This document shows positions 7,399-15,655 of a stretch of 36,890 bases of DNA, in pieces. The stretch lies in NCBI GenBank assembly GCA_945864145.1, contig CAMBAN010000015.1, positions 1 to 36,890 on the forward strand, given 5' to 3'. Made by a program: the position numbers and the translations under genes. The stretch's first letter is position 1. The number at the start of each line of letters is the position of its first letter. The DNA comes from an uncultured Lachnospiraceae bacterium. Lineage in GTDB: Bacteria > Bacillota > Clostridia > Lachnospirales > Lachnospiraceae. Below the pieces are notes generated by a model, which made no database searches, had not been told where the DNA came from, and saw only the letters and a list, made by a program, of their open reading frames with translations.

Positions 7399-9651
7399 TT
7401 ATTTGTTTTTTGTAGTTTTTCCTGTAATCCTTGTTTTGAGTACATACCATAATGCACCCGTTACACATACAGATGAATAAGTACCACATACAATACCTAC
7501 CATTAATGGTAACGCAAATTCACGGATAGAAGAAACTCCCAAAATGAATAAAGCAGCAACCATAACAAAAGTAGTCAAAGAAGTAAATATACTTCTTGAA
7601 AGAGTCTGACTAATACTCTTATTTACCAGATCTTCTAATGTTTCCTTCTTACTCATAGAAGAAAGATTTTCTCTTATTCTATCAAAGATAACAATTGTTG
7701 CATTGATAGAGTAACCAACAATCGTTAACATACATGCGATAAAAGTGCTGCCTACTGATACCTTAGCAATTGCATAGAATGCAAGTACTACTAAAACATC
7801 ATGAATTAATGCAGCTACAGAACTTGCGCCAAATCTGATATCTTTAAATCTGAACCAAATATAGATTAACATACAAATTGCTGCAATAATCACTGCGACA
7901 ATAGCATCGCTCTTCATCTCTGAACTAATGGTTGAACTAATCGTTTCCGCTGTTATTAAGCTTTCATCTACACCGAATTTCTCTACAAGAGTATTTGCCA
8001 TTTCTTCTCTTTCATTAACAGAAAGAGTTCTTGTCTTAAATACTACCTGATTGGTACCGGCAACCTTCTGTACCTGAACATTTGCATCACCTGTTAACTC
8101 TTCGATAACAGGAACTACTTCTGCATCTATATCAGCAATCTTTAAATCTTCCTGGAAAGTTACATTAGTAGAAGTACCGCCTACAAAATCAAGGCTGTAA
8201 TTCAAAATATTACCCGTTGTTCCTTTATTCACACCCATGAATACAAAGCCAAGTACAATAACTGCAATAGAAGCACCAAAGAAAATCTTTCTCTTTGCTA
8301 AGAAATTGATTGTCTTTCCTTCCTTTGCTGCACCATAAAACTTGATATCCTTTAAGCCTACTGCATAGAACGCTTTTAAGATTAATCTTGTAATTACAAG
8401 TGCTGTGAACATTGATAAAACAATACCAAGTGCCAGGGTCTGTGCAAAGCCCTTTACAGTACCTGAGCCCTTTAATCCCAACACTGCTGCTGCAATTAAA
8501 GTAGTAATATTACCGTCAATAATTGCAGATAACGCTTTCTTAAATCCAATATCAATAGAACTTCTTACTGTCTTACCTGTTGCAAGTTCTTCTCTGATAC
8601 GTGCAAAAATAATAACATTTGCATCAACCGCCATACCGATAGAAAGGATAATACCAGCGATACCCGGTAAAGTCAGAGTTAACTCAAACATATTTAAGAA
8701 AAGAACTATTAAAATAGTGTAAATAAGTAATGCTAAAGATGCAGCAATACCAGGAATAAAATATACAGCAATCATAAAAATGATGATTAGAGCAAGACCG
8801 ATAGCACCTGCATATAAGCTCTTAGTAACTGCTTCTGAGCCAAGCTGTGCACCTACTACATTAGAACGAAGTTCTTCTAATTCAAGCTTTAAGCCACCAA
8901 TTCTAATCTGGCTTGCAAGTCTTTCTGCCTCTTCGTAGCTGTCCATTCCGGTAATCTGAGCCTGTCCGTCTGAAATAGCAGCCTGAACTCTTGGTACGCT
9001 GATGAAATCACCATCATAATAAATACCAATAGTTTCACCTGATGCATATGCCTTTGCTGTTGCTGTTGCAAATGCATCTGTTCCTTCAGAAGTAAATGTC
9101 AAAGATACAACAAACTGGCTGTTTCCCATACTATCCTGGGCAGAACCGCCCTGTGCAGCAGCCACATCAGTACCGGTTAACACAATGCTGCCATCTGCCT
9201 GCAATTCTTCGATAGTCTTATTTAAGCTATAGCCACACTGTCCTTCGCCTGTATAGGAATAATTTTGTGTACCATCACTACCTGTCTGTGCCACGAAATA
9301 CAATGCACCCGGTTTACCTAAATCGTTCAAAATCTCATTTGCATCTGAAACACCAGGTATTTCTATATTAATTCTGTCAGAGCCCTCCTGATATACAAGC
9401 GCTTCTGTACTATAAGACTCTACTCTTTTCTGAAGCTTATATACCGTATCGCTCATATCCTCTTCAGAAGGCTTTTCATCACCTACTACCTGATAGGTAA
9501 TGCTGACACCACCTGCCAAATCAAGACCCTGTTTAATCTGTGATGCAGCACCTGCTTTTTCTGTTCCAATGCCCCATATAGCCACATACCCTAAGCCAAT
9601 AATTGCTAAAAGTGTACAGACTAATGTAATAATGCCTTTACTCTTTTTCAT
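7399..9651 (-). CDS. secDF: Protein translocase subunit SecDF (fused SecD and SecF)
   Basis: SecDF is a membrane RND-type motor that uses the proton gradient to help late steps of Sec export. This 750-residue protein is the natural SecD-SecF fusion. It has an N-terminal membrane segment, the GLDLAGGVSITY motif, a large extracellular P1 domain, and SecD segments ending GIILSIGMAVDANVIIFARIRE. A second N-terminal segment follows near residue 455 with SecF LDFVGGTSTNV and later TIVGYSINATIVIFDRIREN. Length and motif order are normal. The ATG has AAGGAG upstream and lies 19 nt after the scfB stop. TIGR04086-scfA-scfB-secDF is a typical clostridial neighbourhood. A strong terminator follows. Confidence 0.96.
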   Translation of the reverse strand: MKKSKGIITLVCTLLAIIGLGYVAIWGIGTEKAGAASQIKQGLDLAGGVSITYQVVGDEKPSEEDMSDTVYKLQKRVESYSTEALVYQEGSDRINIEIPGVSDANEILNDLGKPGALYFVAQTGSDGTQNYSYTGEGQCGYSLNKTIEELQADGSIVLTGTDVAAAQGGSAQDSMGNSQFVVSLTFTSEGTDAFATATAKAYASGETIGIYYDGDFISVPRVQAAISDGQAQITGMDSYEEAERLASQIRIGGLKLELEELRSNVVGAQLGSEAVTKSLYAGAIGLALIIIFMIAVYFIPGIAASLALLIYTILIVLFLNMFELTLTLPGIAGIILSIGMAVDANVIIFARIREELATGKTVRSSIDIGFKKALSAIIDGNITTLIAAAVLGLKGSGTVKGFAQTLALGIVLSMFTALVITRLILKAFYAVGLKDIKFYGAAKEGKTINFLAKRKIFFGASIAVIVLGFVFMGVNKGTTGNILNYSLDFVGGTSTNVTFQEDLKIADIDAEVVPVIEELTGDANVQVQKVAGTNQVVFKTRTLSVNEREEMANTLVEKFGVDESLITAETISSTISSEMKSDAIVAVIIAAICMLIYIWFRFKDIRFGASSVAALIHDVLVVLAFYAIAKVSVGSTFIACMLTIVGYSINATIVIFDRIRENLSSMSKKETLEDLVNKSISQTLSRSIFTSLTTFVMVAALFILGVSSIREFALPLMVGIVCGTYSSVCVTGALWYVLKTRITGKTTKNK

Positions 9652-9670
9652 TATTTATATCTCCTTTTGC

Positions 9671-11062
9671 CTACTCGGCACTTTCTTCGGCCATAGCCGC
9701 TTTTATCATGATCGCACATTCAACACGTTTTCTCTGGAGCTCACAACCAAGGTCATAAGCATCATTGATATTACCGTGGAAATTGTAAGAGTTTGCTGCG
9801 CAGCCCCCACTGCAATAAAACTTAGCAAAGCAATTCTTACACTTTTCTTTTGAATACACATTGCATGATTTAAATTCATCGCGAACCTTTGTATTTACAA
9901 TACCGGTGTCCACATTACCCATCAGGAATTCTTCCTGACCTACAAACTGATGACATGGATAAAAGTCTCCCCAAGGCGTCACAGCCAGATACTCAGTACC
10001 TGAGCCGCAGCCGGATAAGCGTTTGTATACGCAAGGACCGCCTTTTAAATCTATCATAAAATGGAAGAAATTAACACCTTTTCCTTCTTTTTGGCGTTTA
10101 ATCAATTCCACTGCCAGTTTGTCATACTCTGCAAGAATTGCAGGAATATCCTCTTCTCTTAACGCATATTCCTCTGTTTCCGGTGCAACAACAGGCTCTA
10201 CGGAAATCTGCTTAAATCCTAAATCTGCTAAATGCTTTACATCCTCCGCAAAATCCAGATTATGATGAGTAAAGGTTCCACGCACATAATAATTCATCTG
10301 GTTTCTGCTCTCTGCAACCTTTTGGAACTTAGGGATAATCTCATCATAGCTTCCCTGTCCGCCTCTGTGTGGTCTCATGTAATCATGAATTTCTTTACGT
10401 CCGTCCACACTCAATACGATATTTGCCATTTCCCTATTTGCAAATTCTAAAATGTCATCATTTAACAATACGCCATTGGTAGTTAATGTAAATCTGAATT
10501 TCTTATGATTTGGCTCCTCAAGACTTCTTCCATAAGCAACCAAATCCTTTACTACCTGCCAGTTCATCAATGGCTCGCCGCCAAAGAAATCCACTTCAAG
10601 ATTTACACGGCTTCCTGAATTCGCTACCAGAAAATCCAATGCTTTCTTACCAACCTCAAAGCTCATCAAGGCTCTTCTTCCATGATACTCACCTTCTTCT
10701 GCAAAACAATATTTGCAGGCAAGATTACAATCATGTGCAATATGTAAACAAAGCGCCTTTACTACTGTTTCCCTATTTTTAAAGGCATCAATACTCTTTT
10801 CGTAAATATCCTCTGAAAAGAGCATTTCTGCTTCTCTTAACTCTAAAATTTCATCAACAATTTCTTCTAAATCTGTCTGATTGTCAGCAAATTTGCTGTC
10901 CTTTGCAAGAGTACCAAGAATTTCCTCCTTGGAAGCCTTTTCCAAATGATTTTCAACAATCGCTGCTATTACATCATAAACAACCTCTTCCACAACGTGT
11001 ACAGAACCGCTATTGACATCTAACACGATGTTGAACCCGTTATTTTTGTACTGGTGTATCAA
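9671..11062 (-). CDS. scfB: Six-cysteine peptide SCIFF radical SAM maturase
   Basis: This radical SAM/SPASM enzyme forms thioether cross-links in the SCIFF peptide. The N-terminal 90 or so residues (MIHQYKNNGFNIVLDVNSGS) form the PqqD-like leader-binding domain. The CxxxCxxC cluster motif is CNLACKYC near residue 114, followed by FFGGEPLMNW. The C-terminal SPASM region is rich in cysteine: GCGSGTEYLAVTPWGDFYPC, then CNVYSKEKCKNCFAKFYCSGGC. The length of 463 is normal. The start is TTG: no in-frame ATG lies upstream, AAGGAAAG precedes it, and the N-terminus matches relatives. It follows scfA after a 100-nt gap that holds a terminator-like hairpin, so it is probably made at a lower level than the precursor. 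Confidence 0.93.
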   Translation of the reverse strand: MIHQYKNNGFNIVLDVNSGSVHVVEEVVYDVIAAIVENHLEKASKEEILGTLAKDSKFADNQTDLEEIVDEILELREAEMLFSEDIYEKSIDAFKNRETVVKALCLHIAHDCNLACKYCFAEEGEYHGRRALMSFEVGKKALDFLVANSGSRVNLEVDFFGGEPLMNWQVVKDLVAYGRSLEEPNHKKFRFTLTTNGVLLNDDILEFANREMANIVLSVDGRKEIHDYMRPHRGGQGSYDEIIPKFQKVAESRNQMNYYVRGTFTHHNLDFAEDVKHLADLGFKQISVEPVVAPETEEYALREEDIPAILAEYDKLAVELIKRQKEGKGVNFFHFMIDLKGGPCVYKRLSGCGSGTEYLAVTPWGDFYPCHQFVGQEEFLMGNVDTGIVNTKVRDEFKSCNVYSKEKCKNCFAKFYCSGGCAANSYNFHGNINDAYDLGCELQRKRVECAIMIKAAMAEESAE

Positions 11063-11097
11063 TTCTTTTCTTTCCTTCCCATGATTAGCATACGTGC

Positions 11098-11128
11098 AAA
11101 AAGCAGCGACTCTTTATCATCGCTGCTT
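11098..11128 (-). terminator. Intergenic terminator/attenuator between scfA and scfB
   Basis: On the minus strand AAGCAGCGA pairs with TCGCTGCTT (9 bp, 10-nt loop) and ends in five T. It lies 35 nt after the scfA stop and 36 nt before the scfB TTG. It would let many transcripts end after the short precursor gene while some read on into the maturase. Confidence 0.8.
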
Positions 11129-11162
11129 ATCTCAATCATCTATTGCAACATCATATGCTAAA

Positions 11163-11306
11163 TTATTTTACCTGTTCGCAACTCTGATTTCCAACAGTGC
11201 AAGATGTCTTACAAGCTGACTGGCAAGATGTCTGGCATTCTCCACATCCACCTTTTTTCATAGACTCCTTATAATCTCTTGTGGTCAATGTTTTGATATG
11301 TTTCAT
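11163..11306 (-). CDS. scfA: SCIFF ribosomal peptide precursor (six cysteines in forty-five residues)
   Basis: This gene is too short for the ORF track. The minus-strand ATG at 11306, with AGGAGG 8 nt upstream, encodes 47 residues. The leader starts MKHIKTLTTRDYKESMKKGG. The core is CGECQTSCQSACKTSC, then TVGNQSCEQVK and a TAA stop. There are exactly six cysteines in the C-terminal half, the signature of the SCIFF family (TIGR03973). The maturase gene scfB lies directly downstream. The mature thioether peptide's function is not established in the family. Expression probably comes from the extended -10 promoter just upstream, and a terminator follows the stop. Confidence 0.95.
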   Translation of the reverse strand: MKHIKTLTTRDYKESMKKGGCGECQTSCQSACKTSCTVGNQSCEQVK

Positions 11307-11350
11307 AACAAAAGCCTCCTAACATTATTGAGGTCAAAAAGACCTAATTT

Positions 11351-11370
11351 ATATACTTTAAGTAGTATAT
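11351..11370. promoter_or_regulatory. 20-bp dyad overlapping the scfA -10 element
   Basis: ATATACT and AGTATAT form perfect 7-bp inverted arms around a 6-bp spacer. The right arm contains the -10 hexamer of the scfA promoter on the minus strand. The symmetry is seen directly; an operator role is inference, and AT-rich palindromes arise easily by chance. Confidence 0.35.
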
Positions 11371-11372
11371 CA
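11364..11372 (-). promoter_or_regulatory. Extended -10 promoter upstream of scfA
   Basis: The minus strand reads TGATATACT, a TGn plus TATACT extended -10 element, with only a T-rich sequence at the -35 distance. The start point would be about 50-55 nt upstream of the scfA ATG. Confidence 0.45.
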
Positions 11373-11408
11373 TAGTTTTATCAACAAAAAAAGTACTTTT
11401 AAAAAAAA

Positions 11409-11777
11409 TTATGCAAGCATTCCTCCTAAAGTTGCACTGCCTATGCAAATTGCGGCTATCACAAGTGTTCTTCCCTCTTGCAGGAAAGAAATACTGTCAT
11501 ATTTGAAACAGGAAAAGATAATGAGCACAATCACATAGCATACCCCTGTAATGCATCCCTTTATATATTTCTTTTCCCGCTTTCTTCCGGAAAGAAAACC
11601 TCCCAAAAAACAGGAAAGAACATAGGTTATGGTTATTCCTACCCGAATACCCTGTTGAGGTATATGTAACTGATATGTAAAAAAGGCCAGCAGCAATATG
11701 CACAGCGTTGTTACCAAAAAAGACATCAGCATACCAAAAACCGTAAAAAAAAGGTTTTCTGTTAATTTTTCTTTCAT
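11409..11777 (-). CDS. TIGR04086-family small membrane protein
   Basis: This small protein (about 122 residues) has four hydrophobic segments. A helix follows MKEKLTENLFFTVFGM, then segments around ITYVLSCFLGGFLSGRK, YVIVLIIFSCF and VIAAICIGSATLGGML. The GGFLSGRK and C-terminal GG motifs and the position beside SCIFF genes fit the TIGR04086 family, whose role is unknown. The track opens at a GTG (11789) only one base after the AGAAAGGC ribosome binding site. The ATG at 11777, about 12 nt from it, is preferred. It is divergent from the CorC-type gene and may share its upstream region. Confidence 0.75.
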   Translation of the reverse strand: MKEKLTENLFFTVFGMLMSFLVTTLCILLLAFFTYQLHIPQQGIRVGITITYVLSCFLGGFLSGRKREKKYIKGCITGVCYVIVLIIFSCFKYDSISFLQEGRTLVIAAICIGSATLGGMLA

Positions 11778-11798
11778 AATTTGAACCACGCCTTTCTA

Positions 11799-11827
11799 TT
11801 GTATTTTTTTTCTAATACTGATATAAT
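11799..11827 (+). promoter_or_regulatory. Sigma-A promoter of the CorC-type transporter gene
   Basis: TTGTAT at 11799-11804 is separated by 17 bp from a perfect TATAAT at 11822-11827. The predicted start point lies about 68 nt upstream of the TTG start codon. Confidence 0.7.
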
Positions 11828-11837
11828 CTATGCAACT

Positions 11838-11870
11838 GCTCTTTGTGTTATGAATAGATAGCCAAAGAGC
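11838..11870 (+). other. Hairpin in the 5' leader of the CorC-type gene
   Basis: GCTCTTTG pairs perfectly with CAAAGAGC (8 bp) around a 17-nt loop, beginning a few bases after the predicted transcription start. It has no T tract and is too small for an M-box magnesium riboswitch. Its function is unknown; it may only stabilise the mRNA end. Confidence 0.35.
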
Positions 11871-11901
11871 CTAATACTATTTATTAAGGAGTGATTATAA
11901 C

Positions 11902-13221
11902 TTGGATACCTCTGGTGTCATACAACTTTGTGTTTTAGTAGTTCTTTTGTTTCTATCTGCTTTCTTCTCGTCTGCAGAGACAGCACTTACCACGCTTAGC
12001 CCGATTAAGGTACGTTCCTGGGTAGAAGAAAATCCTACAAAAAGGGTTCTTACCCTTCAAAAAATTTTGGATAACCGCAATAAGCTGATTAGTGCCATTT
12101 TAATAGGTAATAATATCGTAAATATCAGTGCTTCTTCCCTGACAACATCTCTTGTTATCAGCGTTTGGGGAAATGCCGCTGTTGGTGTTGCTACCGGTGT
12201 TCTTACCTTGTTCGTTCTTCTTTTCGGTGAAATAATTCCAAAAACCTGGGCTATGTGTAATAATGAAAAACTTTCACTGGCTTATGCAAAAGTAATTTAT
12301 CTGTTGATGCAGGTTTTAACGCCCGTTATTTACATAGTAAACTTAATTGCGGATTTCATTTTGCGTCTGTTACATATTGATTCATCTAAAAAAACAGCCA
12401 TGACTGAAACCGAACTGAAAACATATGTAGATGTCAGTCATGAGGACGGTGTTATCGAGCAGGAAGAAAAGAATATTATTTATAATGTATTTGATTTTAG
12501 TGACTCTGTTGCAAAAGATATCATGATTCCCCGTATCGATATGACAACGATTGACGTGGATGCAAGCTATCAGGATGCTTTAAACCTTTTCAAAGAGTCT
12601 ATGTATACAAGAATACCTGTTTATGAAAATGAAATCGACAACGTCATTGGTATTATCAACATCAAGGATTTTCTTTTAGTACCTAATAAGAGGCTTTTTA
12701 AAATTCGTGATATCATGCGTGAAGCACATTATACCTATGAGTTTAAAAAGACTGCAGATCTTTTATTGGAAATGCGTAACATTGCTGCTAATGTCTCTTT
12801 GGTACTAAACGAATATGGTGCTACGGTAGGAATGATTACCATGGAAGACCTGTTAGAAGAAATTGTTGGTGAAATCCGTGATGAATATGATGAGGATGAA
12901 GAAGACCTTATTCAGGAAATTGACGAGCGCACCTATTTAGTAGATGCCAGTATGAAGCTTTCCGATATCAATGATGCATTAGGAACAGAGTTTACTTCTG
13001 AAAATTATGATTCCATCGGTGGTATCATCATTGAAATGCTCGATCGTTTTCCATCGGAAAATGAACAGGTTGCAACAGATTCCAACATTGTACTAACAGC
13101 CGCAGAAGTTATTCAAAACCGTATTGAAAAGGTAAAGATTGAATTGCCCGAGCAGGACGATACCGAAGAGTCGGAAGACACTCCGGAAACTGACAGTAGT
13201 GTCACAGAAGTTAAAGAATAA
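11902..13221 (+). CDS. CNNM/CorC-HlyC family membrane transporter
   Basis: This 439-residue protein is a CNNM-type (DUF21) membrane protein with CBS domains, a family linked to magnesium/cobalt export or resistance. The DUF21 part has LSAFFSSAETALTTLSPIKV and LLFGEIIPKTWAM with three or four membrane segments. Two CBS domains span about residues 205-320 (DIMIPRIDMTTIDVD; LNEYGATVGMITMEDLLEEIVGEI). The C-terminal CorC/HlyC domain contains DASMKLSDINDALG, followed by an acidic tail. The start is TTG, 10 nt after AAGGAG, with no ATG nearby. It is monocistronic, with its own promoter, a leader hairpin and a strong terminator, and it is the only plus-strand gene in the window. The ion specificity is not readable. 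Confidence 0.92.
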   Translation: MDTSGVIQLCVLVVLLFLSAFFSSAETALTTLSPIKVRSWVEENPTKRVLTLQKILDNRNKLISAILIGNNIVNISASSLTTSLVISVWGNAAVGVATGVLTLFVLLFGEIIPKTWAMCNNEKLSLAYAKVIYLLMQVLTPVIYIVNLIADFILRLLHIDSSKKTAMTETELKTYVDVSHEDGVIEQEEKNIIYNVFDFSDSVAKDIMIPRIDMTTIDVDASYQDALNLFKESMYTRIPVYENEIDNVIGIINIKDFLLVPNKRLFKIRDIMREAHYTYEFKKTADLLLEMRNIAANVSLVLNEYGATVGMITMEDLLEEIVGEIRDEYDEDEEDLIQEIDERTYLVDASMKLSDINDALGTEFTSENYDSIGGIIIEMLDRFPSENEQVATDSNIVLTAAEVIQNRIEKVKIELPEQDDTEESEDTPETDSSVTEVKE

Positions 13222-13249
13222 ACCAAGGGATTATTCCCTGATTAACAAT

Positions 13250-13298
13250 CGAGCAGTATACTTTGATAAACTCAAAATATACTGCTCGCATTTTTTTT
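13250..13298 (+). terminator. Rho-independent terminator of the CorC-type gene
   Basis: CGAGCAGTATA pairs with TATACTGCTCG (11 bp) around a 17-nt loop, followed by CA and eight T. It also lies 36 bases from the stop codon of the convergent minus-strand gene. Confidence 0.9.
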
Positions 13299-13333
13299 GC
13301 TGATACGTTTTTCATTTCTTCCATATTTGCAAT

Positions 13334-15655
13334 TTACAAATCAGCATAGAAATGGTAAGTATCCAAAATTTCTTTTGGAACATCTTCCGTTTCTTTTTGA
13401 ATGGCCTTGATTTTTAATTCAAATTCCTGTTTTTTCTTTAATGCCGTTCTCTGTCCTCTTGCCATAGCCACTTCATATGGTCTTTGTGCTGACAACTTAT
13501 CTCTTAAAGATTTTTCAAACGGGCAATAGGTTGCAAGTAATTCTCTTGCCACCTTATTCATCTTCATAGAGCCATTTGACTCATTTTTAATCCACGCCTC
13601 ATAATCAAGCAGAAAAATTTCCCTGGAATTATTTCTGCCCTTTTGAATTTGCAGCTTAAACTTTTCTCTTGCTTCATCGGAAAGCTCTCTATTTTTGCGA
13701 TAGAACTGAATATAATCCATATACTCTGAAGTCAATGACTTCACTTTGACATCATTCCACGCCATACCTTGAATACATCTACACAGCTCCCATCTGAAAC
13801 GGCCAAACATTTTAACAACCAAATCATCAATATTCGTACTGCATAAGATTGGGAAACAAAATCTTCCGGGTGTAGCTTTATTTTTTCCGCCAACCTCCTG
13901 CCACATAGAAGCATTGATACCAAAGATTGGGAATAAGATGACATCCGGATATACATTTTTCATAATCGTTTCATTGGTAATTTTAAGCTCTGTATTCGAA
14001 TAAATGACCTCTCGGTAAAAAACAGAATAATCAAGCTTTGCCCAATTTGCAATACTTTCATTGATACGTTTTTTCGTTACCAATATTTTATCCAGATAGC
14101 CAAAAATTGCTTCTTTATACAAAATAGGCATGTACGCAGTAGGCTGTCCATAAAGCGTTCTGGTATTTGCCTTCTGCATATTCATGACCTCATATTCCAC
14201 ACGTTTCTCAATATCATCCAGTAAACGCTTCTGCTCTTCTTCCGTGATGTCTCCTTGTTTTTTCAAGGTTCTTAAATTTTCTATGTAGTCCTCATCAAAC
14301 TCACTCTTTGATGGGTCTCTTCGCCTTTCTCTGATTTCATTTAACCATTCTACCATCGTAAATACCTGGCATGGTCCTTCATTCTTTTCCGGTTCAATAC
14401 CACATAAAAATGCAAGCTGTTCTTCATCCAAAAGTCTTTCATCTAGCATACCAAAATTTAAGAAAAGCTCTACCGCTTTCGGTAGTGTGTTTAAACTGTT
14501 ACAGCATTTTCTGTAACAATTCAAATAAAGATTAAATACAATTGGAGTAATTGCCTTCTTTGCTTTTTTAATATCATCCTCTACAGATAATCTGTCAGGT
14601 GCATTTACCAAGTACTCTACATTTGTCTTCAAAGTATTTTCCTCTTCCTCCGGCAACTGACCATACTTGATAACCTGATCCATAGAATTCTTTAAGGACA
14701 AAACAGCTCTCTTAATTGCAGCGTCCTTTTCTTCTTTCTTTTCTTTTTCAGATTCTGTCATTTCTGCAGAAATAATATTGGTTATTTTCTTCTTGAACGG
14801 CTCAGTATCTAATGGAGCCATACCTTGCATCTGTTTTTGCAGCTCCTCATATTGGAAAGAAACCTCTTCAAAAATGCCCTCTAAAAGCTCTCTCATTTCA
14901 TCAGGTACGAATCCTTTTCTTCGCATTTCCTGCCCTTGCACACAACAGTATTCAAACAAATTGTGACCCATACGAAGACCAAGCAGTGCAAGCATATCCT
15001 TGATATAATCTATCATCTGCTGACAGTCCTCCAAAAAGCTTTCTGCAAGAGCCGTGATTTCCAAAGTCTGATAGCTTACCATTTCTTCACTATATGAAAA
15101 GTACAGTTTATTCGCGCTTAAAGGTATTTTTGCAGCTTCTGTATAATACACCAGTTTATCTTCGCTTGCATCGGAAACAGCCTCATATGCTTTCAATTCT
15201 TCTATCTCATCTAAAGCAATCATTTGCAAACTGTTGTCACGACACACATCTTTATAACCATTGTATGCCTTTTTCGTAAAATGATAAATGCGATATGCTC
15301 TTTCACTCAAAGCTGTACGGATTTTAGAAAGCTCTGTAATATATTTAAACTGGGATGAAATCATAATAGCACGATAATCTGCATTTTTTGCGACAATTTC
15401 ATGTAACGACTCCTGTCCCTTACAAGGTAAAATATATACAACAGAATCATCCAATGCTGTATAGGTAGCTCTGTAAGATTCCTTATCCATATCATTTAAA
15501 GCCAAAAAAGAACCCTGTGGTCTGATAAGCTTCATCCATTCGTTCTGCATCATCACTTTCCCGGATAAAACAATACCAACCTGCCCTACCTCTTCACCTT
15601 GCTGAAAAACAATATCACCCTTTTTCACCGCATTTTTTCCATTTACCTTTAGCAT
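13334..15655 (-). CDS. Large protein with N-terminal cyclic-nucleotide-binding-like domain, function unknown
   Basis: I do not recognise this 773-residue protein beyond its N-terminus. Residues 1-110 look like a CRP/cNMP beta-roll: KKGDIVFQQGEEVGQVGIVLSGKV, then GSFLALNDMDKESYRATYTAL in place of the usual GE(I/L)ALL...RAATV phosphate-binding cassette. The cassette's Glu is replaced by Ser while an RAT resembling RAA is kept, so ligand binding is uncertain. No helix-turn-helix is evident. The middle is helical and charged, with a likely coiled coil (ESEKEKKEEKDAAIKRAV). The C-terminal half has aromatic-rich segments (PDVILFPIFGIN, RFCFPILCSTNI). There is no signal peptide or membrane segment, so it is probably cytosolic. 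The ATG has GGAGG 6 nt upstream and lies 41 nt inside the PPTase gene, implying coupled expression. Confidence 0.85.
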   Translation of the reverse strand: MLKVNGKNAVKKGDIVFQQGEEVGQVGIVLSGKVMMQNEWMKLIRPQGSFLALNDMDKESYRATYTALDDSVVYILPCKGQESLHEIVAKNADYRAIMISSQFKYITELSKIRTALSERAYRIYHFTKKAYNGYKDVCRDNSLQMIALDEIEELKAYEAVSDASEDKLVYYTEAAKIPLSANKLYFSYSEEMVSYQTLEITALAESFLEDCQQMIDYIKDMLALLGLRMGHNLFEYCCVQGQEMRRKGFVPDEMRELLEGIFEEVSFQYEELQKQMQGMAPLDTEPFKKKITNIISAEMTESEKEKKEEKDAAIKRAVLSLKNSMDQVIKYGQLPEEEENTLKTNVEYLVNAPDRLSVEDDIKKAKKAITPIVFNLYLNCYRKCCNSLNTLPKAVELFLNFGMLDERLLDEEQLAFLCGIEPEKNEGPCQVFTMVEWLNEIRERRRDPSKSEFDEDYIENLRTLKKQGDITEEEQKRLLDDIEKRVEYEVMNMQKANTRTLYGQPTAYMPILYKEAIFGYLDKILVTKKRINESIANWAKLDYSVFYREVIYSNTELKITNETIMKNVYPDVILFPIFGINASMWQEVGGKNKATPGRFCFPILCSTNIDDLVVKMFGRFRWELCRCIQGMAWNDVKVKSLTSEYMDYIQFYRKNRELSDEAREKFKLQIQKGRNNSREIFLLDYEAWIKNESNGSMKMNKVARELLATYCPFEKSLRDKLSAQRPYEVAMARGQRTALKKKQEFELKIKAIQKETEDVPKEILDTYHFYADL

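Noticed and set aside
11389-11400. Palindrome AAAAGTACTTTT after the TIGR04086 gene as a terminator
   Set aside because: It is an AT-rich palindrome with no loop and no usable GC stem.
11838-11870. Magnesium riboswitch (M-box) upstream of the CorC-type gene
   Set aside because: The leader is only about 68 nt with a single 8-bp hairpin, far shorter than an M-box.
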